64,000 bases of DNA, taken from NCBI RefSeq assembly GCF_029784165.1, contig NC_073696.1, positions 237,258,892 to 237,322,891 on the forward strand, read 5' to 3'. This DNA is from Wyeomyia smithii (Eukaryota > Arthropoda > Insecta > Diptera > Culicidae). Shown piece after piece: positions 22,271 through 33,741 of the stretch. Positions within the stretch are counted from its first letter, which is position 1, and the number at the start of each line of letters is the position of its first letter. The notes below the pieces were generated by a model that was given only the letters and a program-made list of their open reading frames with translations, ran no database searches and was not told where the DNA came from. Both the position numbers and the translations under genes were made by a program.

Positions 22271-23099
22271 CTATTGTTTCTTTAAATTGAATAAAAGATC
22301 ATGATCACTCAAAAAAAAATATTGCTATAAGAAAAAAAAAACAAAACATATGACTATCGAATTGAAATCTAGAAACTCACGTACAAAGAAAAAAGTGACA
22401 TCCAAAATTTCCTTTATTTGCCATAGTGGAAATGATTTGCGAAAATGAAGCAACCCAATTGATTTCGAGATCCATAAAAATCAAAGCTAAGTGCCGTTTT
22501 TTAACAGTTATTCATGAAAATAAACATTCCGACTTACGATTCTAGTTATACGGCTTCATTTAAAACTATAATTTTGTTTCGTGGAGATTCAAACGTTCTC
22601 GAAACGGACAGTTCTAGTCGAGTTTCATCAGCCTGCTAGTAGTAGAGATAAACTAAACAAACGTCACACCACCACTAACCATAATGCCATATATTCCCAC
22701 CATAGTAAACTGCACTAAATCGAACGATCACGGCTTGGCGCAGCGGTAATTTTGTGTAGGCCGTAGGCCGTAGGCAACGTTAGTTCGGTATGGGCAAAAC
22801 TGCTGCGAAGTTGAAATTCTAGGAAAATAACGCAGTTAGTCAGTCGCGTCACCTTAGTCGAGAGAACCAATGCTGCGTAGAATCGCAACGGTAACGCGCG
22901 GAGACACATCATACAAGAGCAGCACAAAGTTTACAACGTCTGTGCGAGCTTAATAGAGGATATGCTTTCCGAATCATATATAGATATATAGATGAACGCA
23001 AAAGTTGGATCTGCTCGATATTTGAAGCAAATACATTTGATTTTATCAAGGGTAATTTGTCATTTCTAAAGGAGACTTTGAGAGTTAACAGTTACTTAC
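22271..23099. other. Non-coding, probable Ptpmeg2 intron
   Basis: This lies downstream, on the minus strand, of the exon donor at 23099-23098. No exon was recognised. The sequence is AT-rich to about 22600 and then more balanced, without known motifs. Confidence 0.5.
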
Positions 23100-23330
23100 C
23101 TTCAACAGTGTGAGTATTTTCTGCGACAAATCGTAATCAAAATTGGAATACTTGGAGGTGCTCATGTCGTAGATGAACACCAGTCCGGCTTTCTGCGTTT
23201 CGGCGCTCTGCAGGGCGACGTCCAGCTGGTACACAACTCCCTGAAGAGTGGTTTTGTGTGTTACTATCTCCGGGTAATGCAGGTTGGCAGTGAATAATGC
23301 GATTGCGGCGCCACTAGCATCGCGTCCGGG
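23100..23330 (-). CDS. Ptpmeg2: Ptpmeg2 (PTPN9) coding exon, CRAL-TRIO core
   Basis: A minus-strand internal exon of 231 bp (77 codons, phase 0 at both ends). The acceptor TTTTTTGCAG precedes CCC-GGA and the donor is AAG|GTAAGT. The peptide starts P-G-R-D-A-S-G-A-A-I-A-L-F-T-A and contains GLVFIYDMS and the segment SKYSNFDYDLSQKILTLLK. It lines up with the CRAL-TRIO (Sec14-like) domain of the non-receptor tyrosine phosphatase PTPN9/MEG2, following directly on the exon at 24594-24827. In PTPN9 this domain binds phosphoinositides and places the enzyme on secretory vesicle membranes. The catalytic phosphatase exons are not seen here and would lie at lower coordinates, probably outside the window or past the repeats. 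Confidence 0.88.
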
Positions 23331-24593
23331 CTGCAAAAAAATGAGGCGAAGGTAATTAATAACAAAACCCAGCTGAAAGCTGCAAAACGCGACGGAACGA
23401 CAAGAAAGGAGACGAGGCGGGCGTTTGATCATCAATGGTAGGTTTTGTTTCATACCCGAGGATTGGAGTGAAAGCTTTCGAAACGGTTGATAATTTCGTC
23501 ATCCAAACTCGAATGATTTTCTTATTTTTATTATTAAATGGATGGTGTTTTGATCATTAGAAAAATAAGAGACAAGGTTTTTTAAACTATTTATATTTTC
23601 CACGTTCAGTTAAACGATTATTCCTTTTACAAGTTTACAAGATTATGACAGGATGTCTCGAAAAAAAACTCAAGATTGTTATCATCACACAAGCTTTGAT
23701 GACTTTGAAGAGCCGCGATGAAAATTTGAACACTAGACAACGAGCACCTCAGCCATAACGTTACGTATGGACACCCCTCGGAGCGCAATAGTTTATACAA
23801 TTCCTAAAACCAATGGACAGTGGAAACGCTCGGGGCTGCCGTTTAAATTGGCAACTTTCTCCTAGCCTAGAGGTGCCACAAACGATTGTAATTGTTGTGC
23901 TCGACACGCCACATGCCTGCACACATCATCACTGCTCCCCACGGCTGGCAGATGGTTGTAATTGTAACGAGCGGCCAGCAAAGCCGCGCGAAAATTGCAT
24001 TATATATACGCACAATAAACCCGTGCGCTCCTATAAGAGCGTATTTCTGTACAAATGTACTCAAATAAGTCGACCGTTTCGATTATAGTCTGTTGATGTT
24101 GCCTCTTTTGTGCCATACATGTTTATAGTTTTAACAGAAGATTCGAAAGCAGCAGCCGAGATCAATATCCTGAGATGAGGCGAAACACTACACTACACGC
24201 AGTTGCAAGTGAGAGATTTCGCACCGTTGGCCGGGTTTCAGCGGAACTTTCTGAGTTAAGTGATTTCGGTAAATTAGGCAACATTGCATACTTGAAAACT
24301 AGACGCACTGAGCCTTAAACAAAACTTAATTTTGCCAACGAATTTGTGCGAAATTCCTCAATTGAACGCGTCCATTTAGATCCGTGTTGTATAACCTACA
24401 GTACATCACAACAAAAAACTGTCACTATCTAGGAGTGGGATTCTCGTAAACGGCTACCGGATATTGATAAACAAAGTGTAGGATTACATTGGCAATGTCA
24501 TTCATTAACAATTTTTTCGCAGACCGCCGTAATCATCGCACTGAATGAGGAAAGAACACTGATATCACAAGTCTAGGCTACTCAATCACTCAC
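23331..24593 (-). other. Ptpmeg2 intron, 1263 bp
   Basis: GT-AG intron (minus strand) between the two recognised exons. Both borders are in phase 0. I see no element or RNA gene inside it. Confidence 0.8.
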
Positions 24594-24827
24594 CAGTATC
24601 GTGAACTTCCCCGTTTCGAGCTCTACCCGCAGGGGATCGCTGAGCGGGTCGAATCCGTACAGACCTTCCCGTTGCCGGATCTGCTCGTGCTGCTCGTAGA
24701 GCGCTACCGCTCGGGGAATGTCGAACTTTCGTGCCAGCAGGAACTTTGTCGCAATCGCCGGTGTGACGGCCTTCCGGTGCGGGTCACTGTTGGAACTATT
24801 AATCAGATCTATGAACTGTTTCACCGC
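24594..24827 (-). CDS. Ptpmeg2: Ptpmeg2 (PTPN9) coding exon, CRAL-TRIO N-terminal part
   Basis: A minus-strand exon of 234 bp (78 codons, phase 0). The acceptor CCATTACAG precedes GCG-GTG and the donor is CTG|GTGAGT. The peptide begins AVKQFIDLIN and contains ATKFLLARKFDIPRAVALYE, Q-R-E-G-L and an ending G-K-F-T-I-L. This is the CRAL-TRIO N-terminal helical region typical of PTPN9/MEG2. The preceding exon should carry the start codon and about 15-20 residues and was not identified; it must lie at higher coordinates. The protein is a cytosolic, vesicle-associated tyrosine phosphatase. Domain order and the joint to the next exon (G-K-F-T-I-L then P-G-R-D-A-S-G) match the family well. Confidence 0.9.
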
Positions 24828-25755
24828 CTGTAATGGAAAGGAGAGAAAATCGACCGTTAGTTAGTGTATTGTCTGCTGAAACAATGGGTAGGCTAAAAGT
24901 TTTCAGACCCTCGGCGGGGTTCAAAACAAACGAACACAATGTTGTCCCGTTAGGAGAGGATCACTTTAGTTTGGTTAAGGTTTCTGCATATATGCTAATG
25001 GTCAGCTGAAAGTGGTTGCCGAAAGCTACAACCACTTGCGAGACGCCGACTAAATAAACCATAATAAGTATAGTAAGTAGTAAGTAGTCGAAAGTAGTCG
25101 AAAATAGAGCGAAACGGAAAACAAAATAAATACAGCTGAAGGCTTGAAATTATGCGAAAATTAGAATAAGCATGGGGGTTGTACAATTGAAAATTGTATT
25201 CGCAATGGTGAAAAACAAAACTCAAGCGGTGAGCATTATCCGGTACACCATCATCGAAGCTTGACGACAGACAGTTAATTATGGTGAGAAGAAATGTTAC
25301 AGATTTGACGGCGTTTGTTGGACGTTAGATAATTTAGACAATGAACCAACTCTCAATAAAAGTTCAAGATGACGTCAAGCTATTTTATGTTTGTTATAAC
25401 AGATATTCGGAGGTGACTCGCATCGAACAATATTGAATACATTCATATCAAAGTTACAGCATTTTCCTTCAGAAATCGTTTTGTGTTATGCTTTCATCTG
25501 CTCTAACCAGGATAATCTTTTTTCATAAATTACTTATTTTGTTACAAGAGTTGTCAAGCAACTCTGGAGACGTTTAGATGGAATATTTTAGAGGCACCTT
25601 ATTCATCAGACACTGTGAAAGGACCTCAATTTTTAAAAGAGATAGTATACATAACTAATTCTTAGATGTGCCCCAAAGAAGCAACTCACGACTGTTGCTT
25701 TTAGCAGTATTTGAATTCTTCGGTCGGTACGTTCTTTATTCATTCAGTAGAACAT
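24828..25755. other. Non-coding, probable Ptpmeg2 intron
   Basis: No exon was recognised. The 76-codon minus frame at 24995-25225 is aromatic-rich and has no motif; I treat it as chance. Confidence 0.45.
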
Positions 25756-25764
25756 AATATTACT

Positions 25765-27184
25765 TAGTCGCTTGCATTGCCTGCAAGGATCATTTTCAAC
25801 AGGTCAATATCCGAGGGAAGCTTTCTCAGTGCATGGAAATCAGCAGCAATTGTTCCCGTTCATAAGGCAGGCAGTATTCACGACGTAAAAAACTATCGGG
25901 CTATATCCATACTGAGCTGCTTACCCAAAGTGTTCGAAAGCCTGGTCCACGATTCGCTCTACCCAAAATTCAGCACGTTATATCCGAATGGCAGCATGGT
26001 TTTGTCAAAAAACGTTCGACGACCACTAACCTGATGGCATATGTTTCTTCGCTGATTTGCGCATTGAATAAGCGTCAACAAGTCGATGCTATTTACGTTG
26101 ACTTCGCCAAAGCGTTCGATAAAGTGCCTCGCCTTCTGCTGGTAACAAAGCTACGGAAAATGGAATTGCCGGACTGGCTCACGAAATGGATATCGTCGTA
26201 CCTCAACGAGCGCAGCGCGTATGTACGTATCGGCGGAGCGTGTTCTTTGCCGTTTATGTTACATTCGGATGTGCCCCAGGGAAGCCATCTTGGACCTCTA
26301 TTGTTCATTTTTTTTGTCAACGACTTATGTTCACTCCCAAGTACATGTTTGCTGACGATCTCAAATTTTTTCGAGTAGTTACGTTTACTCTTGACTGCTG
26401 TGCTATCCAAGCACATATTGACACCTTGTTAAGCTGGTGTACTCTTAATGGTATGGAAGTGAACGTGCGAAAGTGTAACGTGATTTCGTTTTGCAGAAAA
26501 AGGCATGTCACGTTGTTCGACTACAGGATGTCACAAGCTAGTATCAACCGAGTCAATACTGTGAAGGATTTAGGCATTCTTCTCGATGCCAAGTTAAATT
26601 TTGCTCAGCACATTGCAGCTACGACCGCAAAGGCCTATGCTGTACTTGGGTTCTTCAAGAGAAACACGCAACAATTTAACGATGTATATTGTTTGGAATC
26701 ATTGTACTGTGCCCTTGTGCGCAGTATTCTTGAGTATGGGGCGCTTGTATGGGCACCTTATCATGCTGTACATATCAACCAAATCGAACGTATTCAGCGC
26801 CAGTTTCTTCGATTCAGTACGACTGCCACGCTATGAACATCGCTGCTCTCTTATACGACTACAAACTCTGATAAGCAGGAGAACAATGCTACAACGTCTC
26901 TTCATTTTCGACCTTTTAGAAAACAACGTAGACAGCTCAGAATTGCTCAGCAAAGTCCAGTTCAACGTACCACAAAGGCTTACTCGACGACGTGATTTTT
27001 TGCGGGTTTCCAGATACCGCACTGTTTTTGCCCAAAACAATACATTTGAAGTGTGTTTTTGTAATTGTAACATTGTTTCTGACGTGTACGATTTTAACAT
27101 GACCAAATCGATGTTTAGACTTAGAATAAGTAGTTTTTAGAAATGTCTGTACGATTTTATTTCGAAGACTTATAAATAAATATA
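25765..27184 (+). mobile_element. Jockey-type non-LTR retrotransposon, 5'-truncated
   Basis: This 1.42-kb plus-strand insertion begins inside the RT domain and ends in a TAAATA-rich 3' tail. The 9-mer AATATTACT at 25756-25764 and 27185-27193 is a probable TSD, and the first in-element codons after it already read S-L-A-L-P-A-R. It lies 3' of the Ptpmeg2 gene orientation but probably within one of its introns. Confidence 0.78.
25768..27140 (+). pseudogene. Jockey-type reverse transcriptase, frameshifted
   Basis: RT motifs in order: SAWKSAAIVPVHKAGS (25825), NYRAISILSCLPKVFE (25895), the first catalytic Asp in AIYVDFAKAFDKVP (26090), DVPQGSHLGPLLFIFFVND (26270), FADDLKFF (26349) and DLGILLDAKLNFAQHI (26570). 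The thumb follows (SILEYGALVWAPYH), and a C-terminal stretch ends S-M-F-R-L-R-I-S-S-F. At least three frame changes are needed (about 25985, 26330 and 26815). The catalytic residues are all readable, so decay is mostly by small indels. The nuclease domain and ORF1 are missing through 5' truncation. Confidence 0.82.
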
Positions 27185-27241
27185 AATATTACTATATACA
27201 AAGATGTTTTATATAAAGCTCAACAGATTCACAAGTTTGAC

Positions 27242-28127
27242 TAACTTTTTTGTGTTGAGAGATAGAGGAATGATTTTTTTGGTAAAGTTGTAGAAGATCC
27301 AAAAATATAAATTTTTGTTGGACAAACAAAATTTCTATCTTCGTTGGGTACAAAGTTATGAAGTACATTATATGAAAGTTAATAGAAATTTAATTTTTTG
27401 TACTCAACTTTTGTTAGTTGCATACAAAACACACGATTTGTCGAAGACTACACATTTCCAGGACTTTTTCTCACAAAGTTAGAGCAGTTTAGATTATTTT
27501 TTCGATAACTTTAAGAACGTGGGGCAAGGGGGAAATGGAACCATGAAGTCAATATTTTTCCTCAAGGTTCAGCCCAATTACTACAAATTGTTATACGTTT
27601 GTTTTAACTCTGTACCCAATGAAGTTTGAAATTTTGTTTATTCAGCACAGTTTTGTGTTTCATGTTCTGAAACGTTGCCAAATAAACCATTGCCTTATCT
27701 TTCAACACAAAATAGTTATTATTCTATTTTTTATATTTCTCTAATATGGATGGATTGGGACAGATGGAACAGACAACGGTTTGTAGTAATTGCCTCTTTT
27801 AGCCCTACACGTGATTGAAGTTATCTTAAAACATAAGCTAAAATATGCTATAACTTTGTAAGTAGAAGTCCTGGTAATTTGTGGTATCAGGCAAAAAAAT
27901 GTGTTTGGTATGCCTCAACAATTTCTTTGAACAACATTTTCTTGTAAAATGCTAACAAAAGTTAAGTACAAAATATTAAACTTTAAGAAACTTCCTCATA
28001 ATATAGCTTATAACTTTGTACCCAATGAAGATAGAAATTTTGTTTATTCAGCAAAGGTTTATATTTTTTTATCTTCTAGAACTTTGCCAAATAAATCATT
28101 TCTCCATCTCTTAGCACAAAAAAGTTA
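27242..28127. repeat. Fold-back repeat with three related ~120-bp blocks
   Basis: A block at 27242-27362 (CTAACTTTTTTGTGTTGAGA to GGGTACAAAGTTATG) recurs inverted at about 28010-28127 (TAACTTTGTACCCAATGAAG to GCACAAAAAAGTTAAT). It occurs a third time, in the same orientation as the right copy, at about 27608-27720. Identity looks like 80-85%. The region between is AT-rich and has no frames. It begins about 50 bp after the Jockey-type element. Confidence 0.62.
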
Positions 28128-28420
28128 ATAATAATCATTATTTATATAGTAAACTTTTCATAACTTTCGACAATTACATACAATTGTTCCGAAGATAACA
28201 TTAGGCTAGGATGAAGGTGAATTTGTTGCATTGGTATTGGTTGTACATAAAAACTGTCTGAGAACAAATTGTAGGGAACTAATAGTGCTTTACAAAAAAT
28301 ATACTCAATGAAAAAAAAAATTGTTTGGCCATTAAAAACTTGATAAATACTAAATTTTGATTTACAAAAAATAGTTTTTTTTTAATTTTTTAAAGAAACT
28401 TTTGATAAAAAGGATAGTTT

Positions 28421-29153
28421 ACGCAAATTTTCGAATTAACGCGACTTTTGTTTCGCGGATATTTGAATCATGACGGGTAGAGAACCAAAAACGTTTAAGT
28501 GTTAATTGAATAGAAGACTCAGCCACAATAAAACCCTCCGCCCTCCGAAGGATTCAGAATGACCGTCAAATTTTTAATTTTAAACAATTTAAATACACGT
28601 CGTGGAGCGTCTCGGGTTTCTCTGAAGCCTTGTCTGGTGGTTTACTTTATTTTCAAATTACGCGGTATCTACGAGGTACGTATTCCCCGTGTAAGAAACA
28701 ACCTGAATGTTAACTACAAGTTTTTTTTATTCATTTTTTTACAAAAAAAGGCGACATGCATAAAAATCCAATTTTTTGACCCTCACCACCCCTAAATAAT
28801 AAAACCTAACGCCACCGCCTACCACCCCCTGATAAAAATTACGTAACGTAATAAAAAATTTGCCTAATGTAAATGCTCTTTCTTGAATTTAAAATTATAG
28901 ACTTCTCGAAGATTCTTCGTTACGTAACGCTGATCTTACCTCTCCACTTTTCCTATGTAACAATTCGTAACACTCAAGGATATTCCCCCTCCCCCAATGA
29001 GCGTTACGTAAGTTATGGATGCCGCCAAAGCACTATTAGTTTCTTACAAATAGTTCCCAACCAGTTTTTATATACAACCAATGATTTTACAGCTTAAGTG
29101 CTTTGAACAAAACCTATGCCAAAGTGCATACGCCCTTTTAGGAAATTAGTCTC
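28421..29153. repeat. Tandem repeat unit A (~750-bp period)
   Basis: Landmarks recur in the next unit with an offset of about 745-770 bp: GAGAACC/GGGAACC then AACGTTT, CGTGGAGCGTCTCGGGTTT (28601), and GTAACGCTGATCTTACCTC. GCCGCCAAAGCACTATTAGT (29021) and, at the end, AAAACCTATGCCAAA then ACGCCCTTTTAGGAAA also recur. There is no coding potential. An inverted piece of the same family (GTAGGGAACTAATAGTGCTT) lies at about 28255-28300. Confidence 0.62.
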
Positions 29154-29173
29154 GAGTCGTTTTTTACGCGAAT

Positions 29174-29808
29174 TTTTTTTCGAAGTTTTTTTACACGGAT
29201 TTTCAAATTACAGCGATTTTTGTTAACGGATTTTTGAATTATGGTCAGTAGGGAACCAAGAACGTTTGAGTATTAATTAAACATAAGACTTAGCCACAAA
29301 AAACCTTCTCCCTCTGAAGGATCCAGAATTACCGTCAAAGAGAACAATTTTAAATTCTGGTCGTGGAGCGTCTCGGGTTTTTTTTCTAAAGCCTTTTTTG
29401 GTGGTTTACTTTACGTGTATTTTTTAGCTAACGCATAACAAAAACCTGACTGTAAACTTCAAGTTTCTTCATTTTTTTTGTGAAGACGAAATTTTAAAAT
29501 TACGTATTGCAAACCCCCAGATTTTCAATCCCCACCCATTCATGTGTTACAAAACGTAGCGCCACAACCTTCCCCCTCATAAAAAAACGTAATGCAATAG
29601 AAAACTTGCCTAATAAAAATGCTCTTTTTTGGAGTAAAATTATAGCCTTTTCGGAGATTATTAATTACGTAACGCTGATCTTACCTCCCCCTTCTCTATG
29701 CGACAATTCGGAACGCTCAAGGATACTCTCCCTCCCCTCTATGAGCGTAACGAAATTTATGGATGCCGCTAAAGCACTATTAGTTCCCTACAATTCGTTC
29801 TCAGATAG
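29174..29808. repeat. Tandem repeat unit B, left part (split by the L1-clade element)
   Basis: This matches unit A up to AGTTCCCTACAATTCGTTCT then CAGATAG at 29808. The missing end of the unit (GCTTTGAATAAAACCTATGC, then ACGCCCTTTTAGGAAAATAA) reappears at 35357-35413, on the far side of the L1-clade element. The pair of units therefore existed before the L1-clade insertion. Confidence 0.65.
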
Positions 29809-29882
29809 TTTTTTTTTTTTTTTTTTTATTAAACTTGATTTATTTACAAACTTGTTATTTACATTTCATAATCTAATAACAT

Positions 29883-32800
29883 TTATTGTAATATTAATGC
29901 TAGATCGCTAATATGTCTGTCATGAGGCGCATTGGTTACGATGTAATGTACATATGTTCCAAACAATTCTACTATTTTCCGTTTTTCTGTTCTTGTATAC
30001 CCTGTTAAAGTTGGAAATTTAACACTACTGAAATTTATTCTATTTGTCCTTATGTTACAATCATTTAGCTTTTGTATGAGATATTGCCATAAATTCCGAC
30101 TGAATTGACAAACACTGAACTTATGACATAGATCTTCTATTATTCCTGTACAAAAGGTAAAGAATGGCCGAGGAACTCTACCCTGCCTATGGAACTGTTC
30201 CATATTTGGTATTTTTTCATTGATGAAAAGATACAAAGAAGAAAGTTCATCAGAATTAAGATTTTTGCACCTTATAGTTTTCCAAATGGTTTTCCAATTA
30301 TGTTGCCTATATTTTTTTCTATTTCGGGTGCATTAACTTTTTCTAAGTAAAAATTATACAATAAATTTGATGTCAAATGCTCCAGAACTTGAGATGGTGA
30401 TATTCTTATTTCATGTTCCACAATTTTCATATAATTATATTCATTATATATACTACTCGCTGAATTATTCTCAAGTGTATTTATTATGAAACTGTTTGTT
30501 TGTGTTGTTCTGAATCTGTTCACCAATAACGCTTGGCATTTCCTTTCCACATCATGCAGGGCAAGCCCGCCTCTGTTTTTTGGCAGAATCAATTGCATGT
30601 AACCTACTCTTTGTTCAAAACTTTTCCAAATGAAACTGCCAACCAGCGATTTGATTCTCGCTGCAAATTTATTGGGCAAGCTCAAAATAGATCCCACATA
30701 CCATACTTTGGATAAGGCGAACGTGTTAAGAAATATAACTTTTTGGATCTTATTCAAGTTTCGCATTTTGTGCAACCACAATAAGCGAGAAATGCTATTA
30801 GTGATTCTAGTCCAGTTTGTTTCGATCATTTGTTTAAAATCGTTGCTATAAATAACACCTAATACTTTCAAAAGCCAGGGTGGCTGCTGAAAATTGCCAA
30901 TTTCATTTCCTATTAATAAACATTCTGATTTTTGCATGTTAAGACTTGCTCCTGATACTCTACCGAATCTCTCGAAAATATCTTTCATTATTTCTAATTT
31001 CTGAATATCTTCAACTACTATGCAAATGTCATCAGCATAAACACTAAGCAGATCCATCTGACCATCACAAACTCGATTCAAGATCTGAATGAGAGGCTCC
31101 AAATACAAAACAAAAAGATGCATGGCTAAAGGATCACCTTGCCTGACTGACCTTCTAATTTGAATTTCATCACTGAGTCTTCCATTGATCAATATCCTGG
31201 AGAATGACATTTGTCTTATCAAATGTATTAAATTTATAAACCTTTCGTTGATTCTCATTTTTTGCAAAGTTCTGATTAAAAATGAGTCTTCAACCTTATC
31301 AAACGCTCGCTCTAAATCGAAAGAGACCATAAAGCCTTTCTTTTTCTTTATTTTGAATTCTACAATTTTGTCACGCAAAGCACACGTGGCCTCGAATATA
31401 CTGTGCTGTTTATTAACACATTTTTGATTTGGGGAAACTACATATTTTACTATCTTATCCAGGCGATTTTTCAAAGCTCTCGAAAGAACTTTATAATCAA
31501 AGTTGAGCAACGTTATTGGCCTAAACCTCGAAATAGAATTTGAATTGTTGTTTTTTTTTTAATTAAAACTATCACACCATCGAAAAATTTTTTATGAACA
31601 TTTCCCGCTATCACATCATTAATCACTCCAGTAAATTCAGTTTTAATGATGTCCCACACATCTAGATAAAAATCTTTAGTTAACCCATCATTTCCCGGTG
31701 ACTTTCTTGAATTTGCAGTTTTTATTAATGTATATAAAAAATCTTCTTCGACTCTGTCCATCATGATTTCATTTTCCTCACAATTTTCTGGTACAGACGT
31801 ATATGGATCGAAATTATTGTTTTCTTCTACGTGCTCTGACGTGAACATATTCGTGTACGAATTCACGATGTGGTCAACAATTTCCGTGTTGTTTGTTGTT
31901 GTGCGTCCATCGATTTCCATGCTTTTAATAATTGTTTCGTTAAATCGCTTTATTTTGTCCCCTACTTGAAAGGCAGATATCGGTTCTCCGGCAATATAAA
32001 CTTCACTTTCTTTTATCTGTGTCATAGAATATTTTCTCTGTAATTTTAGCATGATTCCCTTTATTCGATTTATTTCAGAGATTTTAGATGGATTAGCCAA
32101 ATATTGTTCGTAAGCTCGTTTTAGAGCTACGTACCAAATCTCCATTGAATCATGAAAAACTTGATTCGCTTGTTTTGTTTTCCATTTGAAAAATGAAATA
32201 ATTTTTGGTTTCGCATATTCAGTCCACCAAATAATTCTTGTTCGATAATATTGTCTTTGAGAGATCCAATACTGCCATTTTCTCATAAATTCCTCCTTTA
32301 CTTCTGGATTTAAAATCATTGATTTATACCTCCAGATTCCTCTACCTAATGTTTAACCTAATTTAGGCAATTTTAATTTCAAAATATATGTTTTATGATC
32401 TGAAAACGAAACAACATTAAATCGAGCATCGGAAATGTTCTTTTTTAGATCCTGTGACACGTAAATTCGATCAATTCTTGACCCAAACTTAGCACGTATA
32501 AATGAATATTCCGTTCTAGATGGGCATGCAATTTTCCACGAATCCTGCAGTCTCAAATTTTGTGTTATTGATTTTAAATTAGTACTGAAGTTTGCACAAC
32601 GCGCATTAGAACTATCAGCAGAGCTTTCAATGCAGTTGAAATCTCCCCCCAGAACTGTATATTCACATGCATTTCGCAAATAATATGGAATGGAATCGGA
32701 AAAGAACGATTCCCTCTCTGCCCTTCTACTTGATCCTGAAGGTGCGTAAATATTGCACAAAGTAATTCTTTCATTCACTTTTATCTTAACCACTCGTGTA

Positions 32801-33060
32801 TCTAGACTCTTTTCCATGACATCATATTTTATAGTGGATCTTATGGCAATAGCCGTTCCTTTTTTGCGATGATCAATATTATAGATTAAATTAAATCCAA
32901 ACATTTCAAAATGCTCCCCTTCAACTTCTTGATAAAACACAATATCTAAGTCCATCAACCTTACGAACGATCTAACTGCATCAATTTTAGTTACATTAGA
33001 AATTCCATTCACATTTAGTGTGGCAATAGCATAGGTTATGTAGTCACGTTCACGTTCCAT
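29883..33060 (-). pseudogene. L1-clade ORF2 (endonuclease, RT, Cys-rich tail), three lesions
   Basis: From ATG at 33060: an APE endonuclease with LNVNGISN, QEVEGEHFEMF (catalytic Glu), NIYAPSGSSR, LGGDFNCIE and SFSDHKTYIL. The RT follows, with SRKSPGNDGLTKDFY, the catalytic Asp in MVSFDLERAFDKVED, VRQGDPLAMHLFVLYLEPLI and VYADDICIVVED. A C-terminal Cys/His segment follows (F-C-T-G-I-I-E-D-L-C-H). Lesions: an in-frame TAA at 32353-32355 between nuclease and RT; a one-base loss in an A10 tract at 31551-31560 (frame change); a second one-base shift near 30290. The span plus two bases is exactly 1060 codons, so the gene was intact recently in evolutionary terms. All catalytic residues are still readable. 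Confidence 0.88.
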
Positions 33061-33741
33061 TATTTAATGAATCAAACAACTTACTTGCGTTTTTAAGTTT
33101 TGCGTTGTCGCTTTCGACTACTAGTACTGTCAACCGAGGTCAACGATGTATCGGAAGAACAGCCACCCTCTACACCTTGTTCCATCAATTTAGCGTATAC
33201 GTTCTGTGTTAGTAAATTCGATGGTTCAGCAGGAACCTTGAAGTTCATATCTCTTATCTCCTTTGTATTTGTGTTTGTGTTCAAAGTGGCAGAATCCATC
33301 TTCTTGTTTGCTTCAGCCAGTCGTTGTTCTTTGTTTAGCTCGTTAAGGTTGGTCATTTGACCGATCATCATCATGTTCAGACGCGTGTTTACGCTTACTT
33401 TGTTCTGCATCACCTGTCCCGCTTCCGCACAGCTCAACCCAATGTGCACAGGCTTGCAGCAATGGCGACACGTTATTATCTGGTTCTTATGCGTAATTAA
33501 CGTGAATTGTCCAGATATGTTCACATACGATGGTATCTGCTCATGGATCCTGATGCGGATTTCTCTGACACCATTTTTAATCCCCTTCAACGGCGACGGA
33601 GCCTCCCAGACCTCATTTTTGATAGACAAGACATCACCGAAACGTCTCAATTCGCTTCTGATCGTTTCATTATCCATTTGCGGTGGTAAATCGTGAACCC
33701 GTATTTTCGTAGAGCCATCTTCCATGTACAAAGGTACCACG

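Noticed and set aside
30533..30851. Plus-strand frames within 30.5-33.7 kb
   Set aside because: All are antisense to the L1-clade ORF1 and ORF2.
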